Shown: piece after piece, positions 26,213-34,925 of the stretch | How positions within the stretch are numbered: the first letter of the stretch is position 1 | Layout of the letters: every line of letters starts with the position of its first letter | Assembly: GCF_003014595.1 (NCBI RefSeq) | Contig: NZ_PYGK01000004.1 | Location: 310,001 to 374,000 of the forward strand | Direction: 5' to 3' | DNA from: Chitinophaga ginsengisoli | GTDB lineage: Bacteria > Bacteroidota > Bacteroidia > Chitinophagales > Chitinophagaceae | Length of the DNA stretch: 64,000 nt | Position numbers and translations under genes: made by a program | Notes under the pieces: model-generated | The model's database searches: none | What the model saw: the letters and a program-made list of their open reading frames with translations, nothing else | What the model was told of the DNA's origin: nothing

Positions 26213-27407
26213 ATTGTATGGTTTTATGTGACTGCAGGCATGCTTGTGTATGCTGCGCAATAATGAGTTCTTCATTGGTCGCCATCACGCGAACCGTGAC
26301 CCGGTTGCCGGAAGGAGAGATGATATCGTTCTTGTCATTATTCAGGAAAGGATCTACCACGATGCCCAGGTATTCAAGATCCTCACAGATCCTCTCTCTG
26401 ATGACCGGTGCATGTATCCCGATACCACCGGTGAATACCAGTGTATCGATACCGCCGGCAGCTGCTGTTAATGCGCCGATATATTTCTTTGCCTGGTAGC
26501 AGAATAGCTGAATGGCTTCAGCAGCCCGGTAATCTTTGGCCTCCTGTTCAAGTAAGGTTTTGATGTCTGATGAATTACCGGAAACGCCTTTTAATCCGGA
26601 TTGTTTGTTGAGCAGTTCGTTCAAAGCTCTTTCACTGATGAAATGTTTTTCTTTCAGCAGATAAAGGATCACGCCGGGATCAAGATCGCCGGAGCGGGTA
26701 CTCATGACCAGTCCGCCAGCGGGCGTCAGTCCCATTGTTGTATCCAGGCTTCTGCCATCTTTTATCACAGCCATACTGGCTCCATTACCAAGATGGGCAA
26801 TAACGATCCTTCCGTTGGCTTCCTGGGGCGCTACTTGCATCAGTTGTTGATAAATGTACTCATATGATAATCCATGAAAGCCGTACCTGATCACACCATC
26901 ATTCCACAGGTGCCTGGGAATGGCAAAATGCCGGGCGCTGAAAGGCATGTCTTTGTGGAAGGCTGTATCAAAGCAGGCTACCTGCGGCGTACCGGGATAA
27001 GCGTTTTCAAATGCATGTATCGCCTTTATTTCTGCAGGTAAATGACCCGGGGCCAATGGGATCAGTGTTTCAAATGTTTGCAGCAGCTGGGTGGTTATCA
27101 ATTCAGGCAGATAGTGTTCCCTGCCCCCCTGTACAATTCTGTGGCCGATGGCATGAATAGCATATGGGCTGTAACTTTCTTTCAGCAGTTCCACCAGGAA
27201 GGTGATAGCCGCATCCAGGTCAGTAACGGACTGTGTGACACGCTCTTCATGACCGGCTCTGTCCATCAGGCGGATACTGCTTTCGCCGCCAATGTCCTGG
27301 ATGTTTCCCTGGCTGATCAAGCGCAAAGAAGACAGCTCGAAAAGTGCAAACTTGAGACTGGAAGAGCCACAATTGATCGTTAAAATAACGGGTGATGGAT
27401 TGTCCAT
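26193..27407 (-). CDS. ackA: Acetate kinase
   Basis: 404 residues of the ASKHA kinase fold. Conserved segments are [92 protein letters not shown] and VFTGGIG. It converts acetyl-phosphate and ADP to acetate and ATP. It comes first in a two-gene operon with xfp, giving a phosphoketolase bypass that yields ATP. It diverges from the gene at 27466 with a 58-bp gap. Confidence 0.97.
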   Translation of the reverse strand: MDNPSPVILTINCGSSSLKFALFELSSLRLISQGNIQDIGGESSIRLMDRAGHEERVTQSVTDLDAAITFLVELLKESYSPYAIHAIGHRIVQGGREHYLPELITTQLLQTFETLIPLAPGHLPAEIKAIHAFENAYPGTPQVACFDTAFHKDMPFSARHFAIPRHLWNDGVIRYGFHGLSYEYIYQQLMQVAPQEANGRIVIAHLGNGASMAVIKDGRSLDTTMGLTPAGGLVMSTRSGDLDPGVILYLLKEKHFISERALNELLNKQSGLKGVSGNSSDIKTLLEQEAKDYRAAEAIQLFCYQAKKYIGALTAAAGGIDTLVFTGGIGIHAPVIRERICEDLEYLGIVVDPFLNNDKNDIISPSGNRVTVRVMATNEELIIAQHTQACLQSHKTIQYGNTHT

Positions 27408-27465
27408 ATCAGCTGTGTTTGTTCTGGCATAAAATTTTGACAGTATATTACCTTAAATCAATTGT

Positions 27466-28080
27466 ATGCCAGATCATATTTCAGCGCCGTTCATTCCTGT
27501 ACAGTACACAGGAGAGGAGACGGAAACGTTCGCAGAAAGGCAGGCCGGCAACGAACAGGCCGCTATTGCAATTTTTGAGCGTGCAGTCAGCAGGCTGCAG
27601 CATGTTAACGAGTGGGGAAATTTATGTGGAGCTTTATCTTCAGAATTTCAGCTGGTGGATAAACTGGGAGAAGAAGTAGAGGGCCCTGCCAATGCCGGAC
27701 TACACATCCGCATTGATATACCCGGTCCGGGCAACAGTGTAGGTAAGGGCTATGACTGGGTATTGATAGAGCAGATGGAAGACGTGCGGCTGAACGACCG
27801 GCAACAGGTATTTTTCATCCGGGCAAGGCCCACAGGCCATCCGCTGCAGAAACATGCCGGCACAGCCCATTTCCTGAAAGATGAAGCGACCAGTTCATTT
27901 GTGATCACCAGGGACGGGGAAGAGGTGACAGCTACCGTATATGGAAGGAATGAAGTACCAAATACTGAGGCTGAGGAAACGAAAGATAAGATCCGCAATG
28001 CCGTAATAGGTGTCGGCGGAGCCATCGGTATTTCAAAATTACAATGGAAGGCGCTGGTGAAATCACTGCTGGAAGATTAA
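27466..28080 (+). CDS. Conserved hypothetical protein, not recognised
   Basis: 204 residues with no signal peptide and no clear enzyme motif. A beta-rich centre (GLHIRIDIPGPGNSVGKGYD, WVLIEQMEDV, QVFFIRARPTGHPL) is followed by a helical end (EETKDKIRNAVIGVGGAIGI) with a short weakly hydrophobic stretch. The composition and codon use match its neighbours. It is probably a small cytoplasmic or membrane-associated protein. It diverges from ackA with 58 bp between starts, so a shared control region is possible. Confidence 0.7.
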   Translation: MPDHISAPFIPVQYTGEETETFAERQAGNEQAAIAIFERAVSRLQHVNEWGNLCGALSSEFQLVDKLGEEVEGPANAGLHIRIDIPGPGNSVGKGYDWVLIEQMEDVRLNDRQQVFFIRARPTGHPLQKHAGTAHFLKDEATSSFVITRDGEEVTATVYGRNEVPNTEAEETKDKIRNAVIGVGGAIGISKLQWKALVKSLLED

Positions 28081-28252
28081 TATGCCATAGGATGAAGTCC
28101 TCAAAATAGATGTTCAATAACCTCAAAACAGGCATTTAAGGCTGATATAATACTTTTATTTATTTCAGAAACTATTATTTACTAAGGGTATACACAATAA
28201 GATATTTATATACTCCTTGTGAAGTCGCTATCCTAGTGCATTCAGGGAGATA

Positions 28253-28341
28253 ACCCATATATAACCCATATATAAGCCATATACAACCCATATATAATCC
28301 ATATCTAAGAGGTATGGGTTATATATGGGTTATATATGGGT
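28253..28341. repeat. Long AT-rich inverted repeat built from 11-bp units
   Basis: In the 420-bp gene-free stretch 28081-28499, about six 10-11 bp units of the type ACCCATATATA run in one direction (from 28253) and then reverse to GGGTTATATAT. The outer arms 28253-28275 and 28319-28341 are perfect 23-bp reverse complements; the middle has further imperfect pairing around CTAAGAGG. It could extrude as a cruciform, form a strong RNA hairpin or present repeated protein-binding sites on one DNA face. The rest of the stretch holds no gene; its right end is the terminator at 28446-28478. Confidence 0.8.
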
Positions 28342-28445
28342 AGACGATGGTTTATTTATGAATAACAGGAAAGAACGGAGCGAAATGAGACGCTTTCAGC
28401 AGCCTGTACGGAACAGATGATGGTGGGACTTGAAGTATCTGCAAT

Positions 28446-28478
28446 AGAAAAGCCGCCTCAAATCGATGAGGCGGCTTC
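28446..28478 (-). terminator. Intrinsic terminator of the WG-repeat gene
   Basis: Perfect 11-bp stem AAGCCGCCTCA with TGAGGCGGCTT around AATCGA. On the minus strand it is followed by TTTTCT. It lies 22 bp beyond the stop codon of the gene ending at 28500. Confidence 0.82.
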
Positions 28479-28499
28479 CTTGTATCGTTGTTGAAGCAA

Positions 28500-29744
28500 C
28501 TATTCCTTATATCCCGGGATGTAGACCTCTCCGGTTATTTTATCCATATAACCTCTCGTACCACTGGCTACCTGTATCAGTAATGCCTGGCGGTTTACGT
28601 CTTCGTCAATTACACGTGCCAGCACCGGCTTTTTCAGTTCTTTCATAGATTCAGCGGGGATTACACCGACCCTGTTACCCACTTTTGTTTCTACGAAAGC
28701 ATAGTGGCCGATGTTGTCTTCCCGGTAGGTCACATCATCATAGATCAATGGGATAAGCACATTACCCTTCATATCGATCACACCTGCCTTTCCGTTTTTC
28801 ACCGCTTTTATCTTACCTGGGTATTTAGCCAGCTGTGGGTGATAGGACATATACACCAGCGTTGTATATCCGTTGATGTCGATACTATCCAGCACTTTCG
28901 GATGCTGGAATATGCGTTCTTCCAGTGTGATCCGCCACTTTTCATTTGCCAGTTTATAAATGTGCAGGTCTTTTTTGGAGTCATCTTTCAGTCCGCCCTC
29001 ACTGCTGGTTTTATCCATATCATCTTCCACTTTTTTCGCTGCTTTGGCAACTGCCGCCGATACCTGTTTACCCCGGGCGTCAAAATAAACGACACGTTCA
29101 TCATCTGTGGTAGCTTTGATCAGGTCTTGTGTACCATCAGAAGCACCCTTTATTTCACTATAAGATGCGGGGATGATCTCTTTGCCGGTCAGGGCTTCTA
29201 CTACACCGTATTTATCGCTGATGTTAACGATCACATAGTCCTTTAATGATTTTTCATCAAAGAATTCTGCGTCGTCGTAAGGGAATTTTTTAGAGACAGG
29301 TTCACCAGTGGTCATATTCACGATACCAACACTCCCTTCTTTTTTTGCGAGCAGCAGGTTAGCTGTTTTTGAGATGGGCGTCATACCGGGTAATTCAAAT
29401 AGAAGCGTTCCTTTTTGCTTACCGGTGGATGGATCCAACAGAATGTATCCTTTCTGCACTTTAGCGATGGCCATGCCATTGGGAGATATAAAAGGAATAT
29501 CAGTATAGGAGCAGGGGTATACAATTCTACCGGAAGAATGTATCACGCCCACTTTTTTATTATTCTCAACCCGGGCGTATTCACCTTCAAACAGGTGTAT
29601 ACTGTCGAATTGAGGTTCCATGACAACCGTGTGTTTTTTATTGGTGAGGCCCCATTTGTCTTTTTCAGCATAAGGATATAGGCCGTCCTGGGCATTGCAC
29701 CATAAGCTGATCAGGAGAACAGGCAGGAAAAAGATGGTTTTCAT
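28500..29744 (-). CDS. Secreted WG-repeat protein
   Basis: 414 residues with a signal peptide (MKTIFFLPVLLISLWCNAQ). WG-repeat units (beta-hairpin repeats of about 25 residues) are visible: YAEKDKWGLTNKKHTVVM, EPQFDSIHLF, KVGVIHSSGRIVYPCSYTDI, and later KYGVVEALTGKEIIPASYS and KAGVIDMKGNVLIPLIYDDV. A charged linker (about 240-270, KKVEDDMDKTSSEGGLKDDS) splits two repeat blocks. The frame is open upstream to 30110, but the signal peptide marks 29744 as the start. WG-repeat proteins are probable periplasmic or surface binding scaffolds; the ligand is unknown. Confidence 0.88.
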   Translation of the reverse strand: MKTIFFLPVLLISLWCNAQDGLYPYAEKDKWGLTNKKHTVVMEPQFDSIHLFEGEYARVENNKKVGVIHSSGRIVYPCSYTDIPFISPNGMAIAKVQKGYILLDPSTGKQKGTLLFELPGMTPISKTANLLLAKKEGSVGIVNMTTGEPVSKKFPYDDAEFFDEKSLKDYVIVNISDKYGVVEALTGKEIIPASYSEIKGASDGTQDLIKATTDDERVVYFDARGKQVSAAVAKAAKKVEDDMDKTSSEGGLKDDSKKDLHIYKLANEKWRITLEERIFQHPKVLDSIDINGYTTLVYMSYHPQLAKYPGKIKAVKNGKAGVIDMKGNVLIPLIYDDVTYREDNIGHYAFVETKVGNRVGVIPAESMKELKKPVLARVIDEDVNRQALLIQVASGTRGYMDKITGEVYIPGYKE

Positions 29745-29839
29745 AAAGTATAGGATTGGTGTTATGGGCAAATATAAAGTTTTTATGAATATATTCAGCT
29801 TCTCTTTAATGTGTTGTTGGTATGTTAAATTGTAGAAGG

Positions 29840-29847
29840 TATATTTG
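29840..29847 (+). promoter_or_regulatory. Bacteroidota -7 box for a small plus-strand gene
   Basis: TATATTTG is an exact TAnnTTTG match, with TGTTGTTGG about 20 bp upstream as a possible -33 element. It sits just before the small frame at 29866-30171. Confidence 0.5.
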
Positions 29848-29865
29848 CGGCCGGAATTACAGCAA

Positions 29866-30171
29866 ATGAAACATCTATCCGCTTTCGCAGGATGGGTAAG
29901 CCAGGTAATAAAAACTGTACAAATGAGAATTAGCGAACAGGCGTTATTAGTAATTGAGCAATTGAAACAGGCCGTTAGCGATACAGAAGTGGGAAGCATC
30001 ATCTCTGCATTTGCAGAAAATACAGCGAACAACAGAATATATTTTGAGCGGCTTGAAACCTTCATTGATCGCATCTCTCCATTGGAATGCAATAGCCAGC
30101 AATGGCGCAATTTCAGGATTGCCCGGATCAGTATAGGCCGGCTCTTTCCGCTGGAAGCAATAAACGCGTAA
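29866..30171 (+). CDS. Small helical protein, probable gene
   Basis: 101 residues from the ATG at 29866 (82 from the ATG at 29923). The sequence QALLVIEQLKQAVSDTEVGS and IISAFAENTANNRIYFERLE is strongly helical. It shows no known motif. Support for a real gene comes from the TATATTTG box just upstream, its lack of overlap with the chosen start of the WG-repeat gene, and its stop 7 bp before the convergent serine hydrolase. I cannot assign a function. Confidence 0.5.
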   Translation: MKHLSAFAGWVSQVIKTVQMRISEQALLVIEQLKQAVSDTEVGSIISAFAENTANNRIYFERLETFIDRISPLECNSQQWRNFRIARISIGRLFPLEAINA

Positions 30172-30177
30172 TGCGCG

Positions 30178-31407
30178 TTATTGTCTGAAGGCGGCCAGGA
30201 TATGTCTGATCATATCATCCATGGATTTATTTTCTATCCATCTTACTACCGCAACAAGTTCATGACTAGGGTCTACGTAGATGAGGTTTGTACCATTACC
30301 GATATGTACAAAAGCATCTGCAGGGGCGCTGGGCAATAACTCTTTTCCTGTATTCAGGAACCAGTTCATATACCCATATGTGGGCTTTGCAGCAGTAGGT
30401 GTAAGGGATTGTTTTACCCATTGTTCGGAGATGAGTTGTTTTCCGTTCCAGTTCCCTCTGTGTAATGTCAGCAGTCCGAAACGGGCCATGTCATAGGCAT
30501 GGATGAACATACCGCCTCCCCAGTGTCCGCCGCCACTGACAGATTGTACAGCAGCACCATCCAGCACTATCCAGGAATTACGGTAACCATTCCATCTCCA
30601 GGTATCAGAGGCGCCGATTTCGTCCATGATATTTGTTTTCAGCACCTGTGGCAATGGCTTACGCCATACGCTGGTAGCGGCGAGGGCCAGGGCGTTTACT
30701 CGCACGTCATTATATTTCCATACCGTGCCGGGAATATTCCGTTTTCTTGTCATCCATTCTGACGCATTTCCTTCTGGTCTGTCAGCCCAATCGGGTTTAC
30801 CCCACAATGTACCTTCCCAATCGCTTGTTTGCCGTAACATGACATCCCAGGTGAGTGTACTGTTATGCGCGCCTGCAAAAGGATACAGCAACTGTGGTTG
30901 TCCCAGTTGTTCAGCGCCCGGGCCAATGGCTGCCGGATTATACACTTCAATGGGTGGCACATAATGTGACACGATATCGAGTACGCTGCAGATAAGACCT
31001 CTATCCACTGCCAGTCCTACGACTACAGAAAGAAAACTTTTAGTCACGCTATGTGTCATGTCAACACGTGTCGGTTCGCCCCATTCTGCCACGATATAAC
31101 CTTTATACACAATCACGCCGGTAGCATCTCCTCTTGTTGAAAAAGGCCCGATACCCGCGCTGAAAGGCTCTTTTCCGAAACTCAGTGCCTGCGCGATCTC
31201 CATATTGCGGGGTGCTTTTGTCTCATTGTCTTTCGCGAATTGTATGGCAGCTGCCAGTTTTGCAGCGTCTAGTCCCATGTCAGCCGGAGCGCGATGCTGC
31301 CAATTATCTTTTGTGGGAAAATAGGCCGTGTTTTTACTGGTCTTCGACTGTGCGGAAAGCAGTGTGGTAGTACTTAACAGCAGGAGGGAAAGCAACAGGT
31401 GTTTCAT
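30178..31407 (-). CDS. Secreted serine hydrolase of the beta-lactamase/class C family
   Basis: 409 residues with a signal peptide (ending LLSAQ). The catalytic SxxK is S120-V-T-K123 in THSVTKSFLSVVVGLAVDRG; a YND in WKYNDVRVNALAL stands where class C enzymes have YSN; HIGNGTNLIYVDP lies where the KTG-like triad would be. It belongs to the beta-lactamase (PF00144) superfamily, which also includes esterases and D-amino-peptidases, so antibiotic hydrolysis is not implied. It is a single gene that ends facing the small gene at 29866. Confidence 0.9.
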   Translation of the reverse strand: MKHLLLSLLLLSTTTLLSAQSKTSKNTAYFPTKDNWQHRAPADMGLDAAKLAAAIQFAKDNETKAPRNMEIAQALSFGKEPFSAGIGPFSTRGDATGVIVYKGYIVAEWGEPTRVDMTHSVTKSFLSVVVGLAVDRGLICSVLDIVSHYVPPIEVYNPAAIGPGAEQLGQPQLLYPFAGAHNSTLTWDVMLRQTSDWEGTLWGKPDWADRPEGNASEWMTRKRNIPGTVWKYNDVRVNALALAATSVWRKPLPQVLKTNIMDEIGASDTWRWNGYRNSWIVLDGAAVQSVSGGGHWGGGMFIHAYDMARFGLLTLHRGNWNGKQLISEQWVKQSLTPTAAKPTYGYMNWFLNTGKELLPSAPADAFVHIGNGTNLIYVDPSHELVAVVRWIENKSMDDMIRHILAAFRQ

Positions 31408-31585
31408 GCAGGTAAGATAGTGATCTTTCTGATATGTTATATATCGTTAAAACACCGGGAGATTCGCGATATATGGTTATAATGTCATCTTGGCATTGGT
31501 TTTAAATTGCTGATGATCAATTAGTTAATGAATGGAACGCTTTTTAGTATAGAGAATGGCTATTACATCATTTGACGGTTCTTTT

Positions 31586-31598
31586 TGCCTGTCAGGCA
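31586..31598. other. Short palindrome in the 31408-31701 intergenic region
   Basis: TGCCTGTCAGGCA, 6-bp perfect arms, about 100 bp before the oxidoreductase start. It is a possible operator in an otherwise featureless 294-bp divergent spacer. Confidence 0.3.
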
Positions 31599-31701
31599 GC
31601 ATTTCCAACCTGTTCAACCAAAACTGCAGCTTCCGGATGGTGTGTCACGTAATTTGAGTTTATAAACAACAGATAGTAAAAAAGATTAACCGGCTAAGAC
31701 T

Positions 31702-32697
31702 ATGAAAAAAGATCACATGCACGCGCTCATTCTGGAGAATTATGGCGATCCGTTTGTATATGCACAAATAGACAGGCCCAGACCAGATTATGGTGAAGTA
31801 CTGGTAAGAGTAAAGGCCAGTGGTTTAAATCCGCTGGACGCGAAAATTAAGGCAGGAAAGGCAGAACTTGTGGAGCAGCCATTACCTGCCGTTTTGGGGA
31901 TTGATATGGCGGGCATCGTCATGGAAGTCGGCGAAGGTGTGACCGATTTTGCTCCCGGTGATAGGGTGTATGGCATGACCGGAGGAGTAGCCGGATTACA
32001 GGGTTCTCTGGCGGAGTATGTGGCAGTAGATGCGGAACTCGTTGCCAGGAAACCGGTAAACTTAACTATGCGTGAAGCAGCAGCTATCCCGCTGGGATTC
32101 ATTACCGCCTGGGAAGGACTGGTAGATAAGGCGAAAGTATTTGCCGGACAGAAAGTACTGATACATGGAGGATCCGGAGGTGTAGGACAGATGGCGATAC
32201 AGATTGCATGTGCCTTTGGCGCAGATGTATATGCTACGGATAATGATGGTAAGAAGGCAGTCATTGAATGGTTGGGTGCTACACATATCGACTATGAAAC
32301 AATGAGCGTGGCTGAATATGTGGATAAGTACACCCGTGGTGCTGGTTTTGACATTGTGTTTGATACGGTAGGTGGTGTTACACTGGATGCATCTTTTGAA
32401 GCAGTAAAGTCTAAAGACGGACATGTGATCAGTTCTCTCGGATGGGGCTCACATAGTCTTGCGCCATTGTCTTCCAAAGGTGCAACATACTCGGGCATCT
32501 TCACATTACTGCCGATGCTGACAGGGATGGGAAGAGAACATCATGCAGCGATCTTAAGGGAAGCAACGAGAATGGCGGAAGCAGGTCAGATATTACCACT
32601 GCTGGATCCACGTCACTTCCATCTGCAGACCGCAGAACAGGCGCATACGCTGATTGTGAACCGTAGTGCGACAGGTAAGATTGTAGTGGAGATATAG
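31702..32697 (+). CDS. NADPH:quinone reductase-like medium-chain oxidoreductase
   Basis: 331 residues of the zinc-independent MDR family. The N-terminal GroES-like part has VLVRVKASGLNPLDAKIKAG and PAVLGIDMAGIVMEVGEGV; the Rossmann domain has VLIHGGSGGVGQMAIQIACA; the end reads QTAEQAHTLIVNRSATGKIV. No structural zinc cysteines are seen. Such enzymes reduce quinones or alpha,beta-unsaturated carbonyls with NADPH. It is a single gene followed by a strong terminator at 32720-32757. Confidence 0.92.
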   Translation: MKKDHMHALILENYGDPFVYAQIDRPRPDYGEVLVRVKASGLNPLDAKIKAGKAELVEQPLPAVLGIDMAGIVMEVGEGVTDFAPGDRVYGMTGGVAGLQGSLAEYVAVDAELVARKPVNLTMREAAAIPLGFITAWEGLVDKAKVFAGQKVLIHGGSGGVGQMAIQIACAFGADVYATDNDGKKAVIEWLGATHIDYETMSVAEYVDKYTRGAGFDIVFDTVGGVTLDASFEAVKSKDGHVISSLGWGSHSLAPLSSKGATYSGIFTLLPMLTGMGREHHAAILREATRMAEAGQILPLLDPRHFHLQTAEQAHTLIVNRSATGKIVVEI

Positions 32698-32719
32698 GTC
32701 TAATTAGAATTATAGACAA

Positions 32720-32757
32720 GGGATCAGGTGTGGTTATTCGCATCTGATCCCTTTTTT
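32720..32757 (+). terminator. Intrinsic terminator of the quinone reductase-like gene
   Basis: GGGATCAG arm pairs with CTGATCCC around a loop with TGTGGTTATTCGCAT, followed by TTTTTT on the plus strand. It ends just before the GC-rich repeat array. Confidence 0.88.
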
Positions 32758-32764
32758 GATTGGG

Positions 32765-32990
32765 GGCATCCCAACGTTTCCCCGGGATTATCGCCCCAAC
32801 GTTCCCGGGGGGCAACCCCGCGTTACAAACGCCCCGGGGTTGAAACCCCGGGCTACAAACACCCCGGGGTTGAAACCCCGCGCTACAAACACCCCGGGGT
32901 TGAAAACCCGCGCTACAAACACCCCGGGGTTTTCAACCCCGCGCTACAAACAATGGGACTCCTATGGAGTCCTATTATGTTTTGTTAATG
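32765..32990. repeat. Tandem 30-bp GC-rich repeat array, locus 2
   Basis: Four near-identical 30-bp units with no spacers occupy about 32832-32951, preceded by degenerate units from 32765. Each unit is a hairpin CCCCGGGGTTGAAACCCC followed by a tail GCGCTACAAAC. The fourth unit has an altered loop (TTTTCAA). A second hairpin, GGACTCCTATGGAGTCC, then TTTTGTT closes the array, matching the second part of the 10865-11225 field. Because 30 is divisible by three, two overlapping frames give repeated PGVETPGYKH peptides; these are not judged to be genes. Confidence 0.85.
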
Positions 32991-33000
32991 ATGTTTTGTA

Positions 33001-33714
33001 TTAGCTAAGGGCGTCGTGAAAAATGATGCCTAAGGTGTGTCTGTGGCCGCTATGTAGAGGGCTGACCCCATGTTTCATGTTTATCCGGTAATACCCGCGG
33101 CTGCCTTTTGCGGGTCTGAAGTTGGTCGTGAACAGCAGCATGTCGCCTCTTTTGGGTTGCATTACATTGGCCTTGGATTGAGCCCTGGGGATCTGTTCTG
33201 TCAATACAAATTCACCGCCTGTATAATCCTCTCCCGGCTCATTGAGGAATAGTACGGCTTGCATCGGGAACCATATATCGCCGTACAGGTCCTGGTGTAA
33301 AGTATTAAATCCGCCGATGCCATATTTTAATATCAGGATGGTGGGTTTATCCTGTTGTTTTTCCCGGCATTGCTGCTTCAATTCCTCATGTGTGCGGGGG
33401 AAGCGCTGTTCTATCTGCAATACTTCCATCCATTTATTGGCAATGGGCGCCAGGTGGCTGTATACAGTTTCTCTGATCTGTGTGATGAGATCCGGGAGGG
33501 GATACCGGAAGTATTTATATTCTCCTGCGCCGAAGCGGTAGCGCTCCATGGAGATCGTTTTACGATAAGTATTATCGGCATTATATGCAGTGATCAGTTC
33601 ATCACATTCTTTCCGGCTGAGCACTCTGCTGACGAGCGCATATCCCTGCTCATGCATATGGCTGCTTACTTGCTGCCAGTCCTTTTCCTGCAGGCGTTCT
33701 ATGATAGTCTTCAT
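33001..33714 (-). CDS. 2-oxoglutarate/Fe(II)-dependent oxygenase
   Basis: 237 residues. The iron-binding HxD is in FNTLHQDLYGDIWFP, the distal His and 2OG-binding Arg in SGHRHTLGIIFHDA, with GGEFVLTEQIPRAQ and GDMLLFTTNFRPAKGSRGYY completing the jelly-roll. It resembles the prolyl-hydroxylase-like group (PF13640-type) that modifies proteins or small molecules. The ATG at 33714 is chosen; the open frame reaches 33810. It ends right at the edge of the repeat array, so no terminator other than that array is visible. Confidence 0.9.
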   Translation of the reverse strand: MKTIIERLQEKDWQQVSSHMHEQGYALVSRVLSRKECDELITAYNADNTYRKTISMERYRFGAGEYKYFRYPLPDLITQIRETVYSHLAPIANKWMEVLQIEQRFPRTHEELKQQCREKQQDKPTILILKYGIGGFNTLHQDLYGDIWFPMQAVLFLNEPGEDYTGGEFVLTEQIPRAQSKANVMQPKRGDMLLFTTNFRPAKGSRGYYRINMKHGVSPLHSGHRHTLGIIFHDALS

Positions 33715-33846
33715 ATCCTGTTTTTTGACAAAAGTAGGGCAGGAGGGCGCCCCGGAAAACCCGGAACTTGCTTTTCCGGAAGGGCATTGTTTGAATTTTA
33801 CAAGTAACACTTTGTTTAGTGTAACGACCGGGAAAAATGGCAGGTG

Positions 33847-33854
33847 TAAATTTG
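33847..33854 (+). promoter_or_regulatory. Bacteroidota -7 box for the AraC-type gene at 33936
   Basis: TAAATTTG is an exact TAnnTTTG match about 80 bp upstream of the start codon. Confidence 0.45.
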
Positions 33855-33935
33855 TGGAAGGACTGATGAATATTTCGTAGCGTGGAATTTACCCCTTGAT
33901 AGTTCAGATCATTTATTAAGTTAATAATGTAACTT

Positions 33936-34829
33936 ATGCAAACACAAACGTTGGAAGAATTTTACCAGAGCAAGACGATAGCAGTACCCGCTAATCTAAA
34001 ACAGGAAGTGGGGCATTTTAATGTGTTTACTTTAGAGGATCATTTGGGGGAAAATGCACCCCGTTATAGTCGCAGGGCATTTTATAAAATTAGTCTTTCC
34101 CGTGGTCACGGTTTCTATCACTATGCAGATAAGACAACGGAAGTGTCGGGCCCTACGCTGATGTTCTTTAATCCACACGTACCCTATACATGGAATTCAA
34201 TATCCCGGGATACCACTGGCTTTTTCTGCATTTTTAAGGAGGGCTTTTTCTCAGAGAGGATGCGGGGGAGTATTAGCGATTTTCCCATGTTTGCGCGCGA
34301 TGGTAAACCCGCCTATTTCCTGGATGAGAAGCAGTATGCGGAAGTGAGTGCTATCTTTAGAAAGATGGTGGAAGAGATCGGATCTGACTACGTGTATAAG
34401 TATGATCTGTTAACAAATTATGTGGCAGAAGTTATTCATTATGCATTGAAGTTAACTCCTTCAGAGAAATTGTATCATCAGAGTGATGCCAAGTCACGTA
34501 TTACGTCTGTATTCACGGAATTGCTGGAGCGGCAGTTTCCCATCGAGTCGACTGATCAACGTTTTGAATTACGTTCTGCCAATGATTTTGCACGACAGTT
34601 ATCTATTCATGTGAATCATCTGAACAGGGCAGTGAAAGAAACTACGGGGCGTACTACTACTGAACATATCTTTGAACGCCTTGTCAGTGAAGCTAAAGTA
34701 TTACTGAAACATACGGACTGGAATATATCTGAGATCAGCTACTGCCTTGGATTTGAAGAGCCTGCGCACTTCAATAAGTTCTTCAGGAGACTGGTGGATA
34801 CCACACCTTCTGCATATAGATCAGTATAG
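33936..34829 (+). CDS. AraC-family transcription regulator
   Basis: 297 residues. An N-terminal cupin-like sensing domain covers about 30-190 (RAFYKISLSRGHGFYHYADK, GPTLMFFNPHVPYTWNS, FSERMRGSISDFPMFARDG). The C-terminal pair of helix-turn-helix motifs covers about 200-297 (SANDFARQLSIHVNHLNRAV, ISEISYCLGFEEPAHFNKFF). It is followed by an SDR gene 96 bp later and by a truncated paralogue of its own sensing domain at 35802, suggesting that it controls this local group. Confidence 0.95.
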   Translation: MQTQTLEEFYQSKTIAVPANLKQEVGHFNVFTLEDHLGENAPRYSRRAFYKISLSRGHGFYHYADKTTEVSGPTLMFFNPHVPYTWNSISRDTTGFFCIFKEGFFSERMRGSISDFPMFARDGKPAYFLDEKQYAEVSAIFRKMVEEIGSDYVYKYDLLTNYVAEVIHYALKLTPSEKLYHQSDAKSRITSVFTELLERQFPIESTDQRFELRSANDFARQLSIHVNHLNRAVKETTGRTTTEHIFERLVSEAKVLLKHTDWNISEISYCLGFEEPAHFNKFFRRLVDTTPSAYRSV

Positions 34830-34899
34830 TTTTTACCAGATGTTTGAAAGAGATAAGTATCGCTTTGAAAGGTATAATGAGCGCACCTGTTAGTCGCAG

Positions 34900-34907
34900 T
34901 AACTTTG
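34900..34907 (+). promoter_or_regulatory. Bacteroidota -7 box for the SDR gene at 34926
   Basis: TAACTTTG is an exact TAnnTTTG match 18 bp before the ATG at 34926, giving a very short leader. Confidence 0.55.
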
Positions 34908-34925
34908 TATCAAACAAAAGAAACT

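Noticed and set aside
29745..30110. N-terminal extension of the WG-repeat protein
   Set aside because: The added 120 residues have no domain, while the internal ATG at 29744 begins a clean signal peptide.
30178..31407. Calling the serine hydrolase an antibiotic resistance beta-lactamase
   Set aside because: The fold is shared by many esterases and peptidases and the YSN motif is altered; no resistance claim is supportable.
32830..32955. Possible CRISPR array
   Set aside because: The 30-bp units are directly adjacent with no unique spacers and no cas genes are in the window.
32728..33004. Two overlapping plus-strand open frames with PGVETPGYKH repeats
   Set aside because: They are translations of the 30-bp GC-rich repeat in two frames, with no start signals or family; non-coding repeat is the better explanation.
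33801..33826. Inverted repeat GTAACAC...GTGTAAC before the AraC gene
   Set aside because: Arms match at six of seven positions only and no second copy was found, so it is probably chance.
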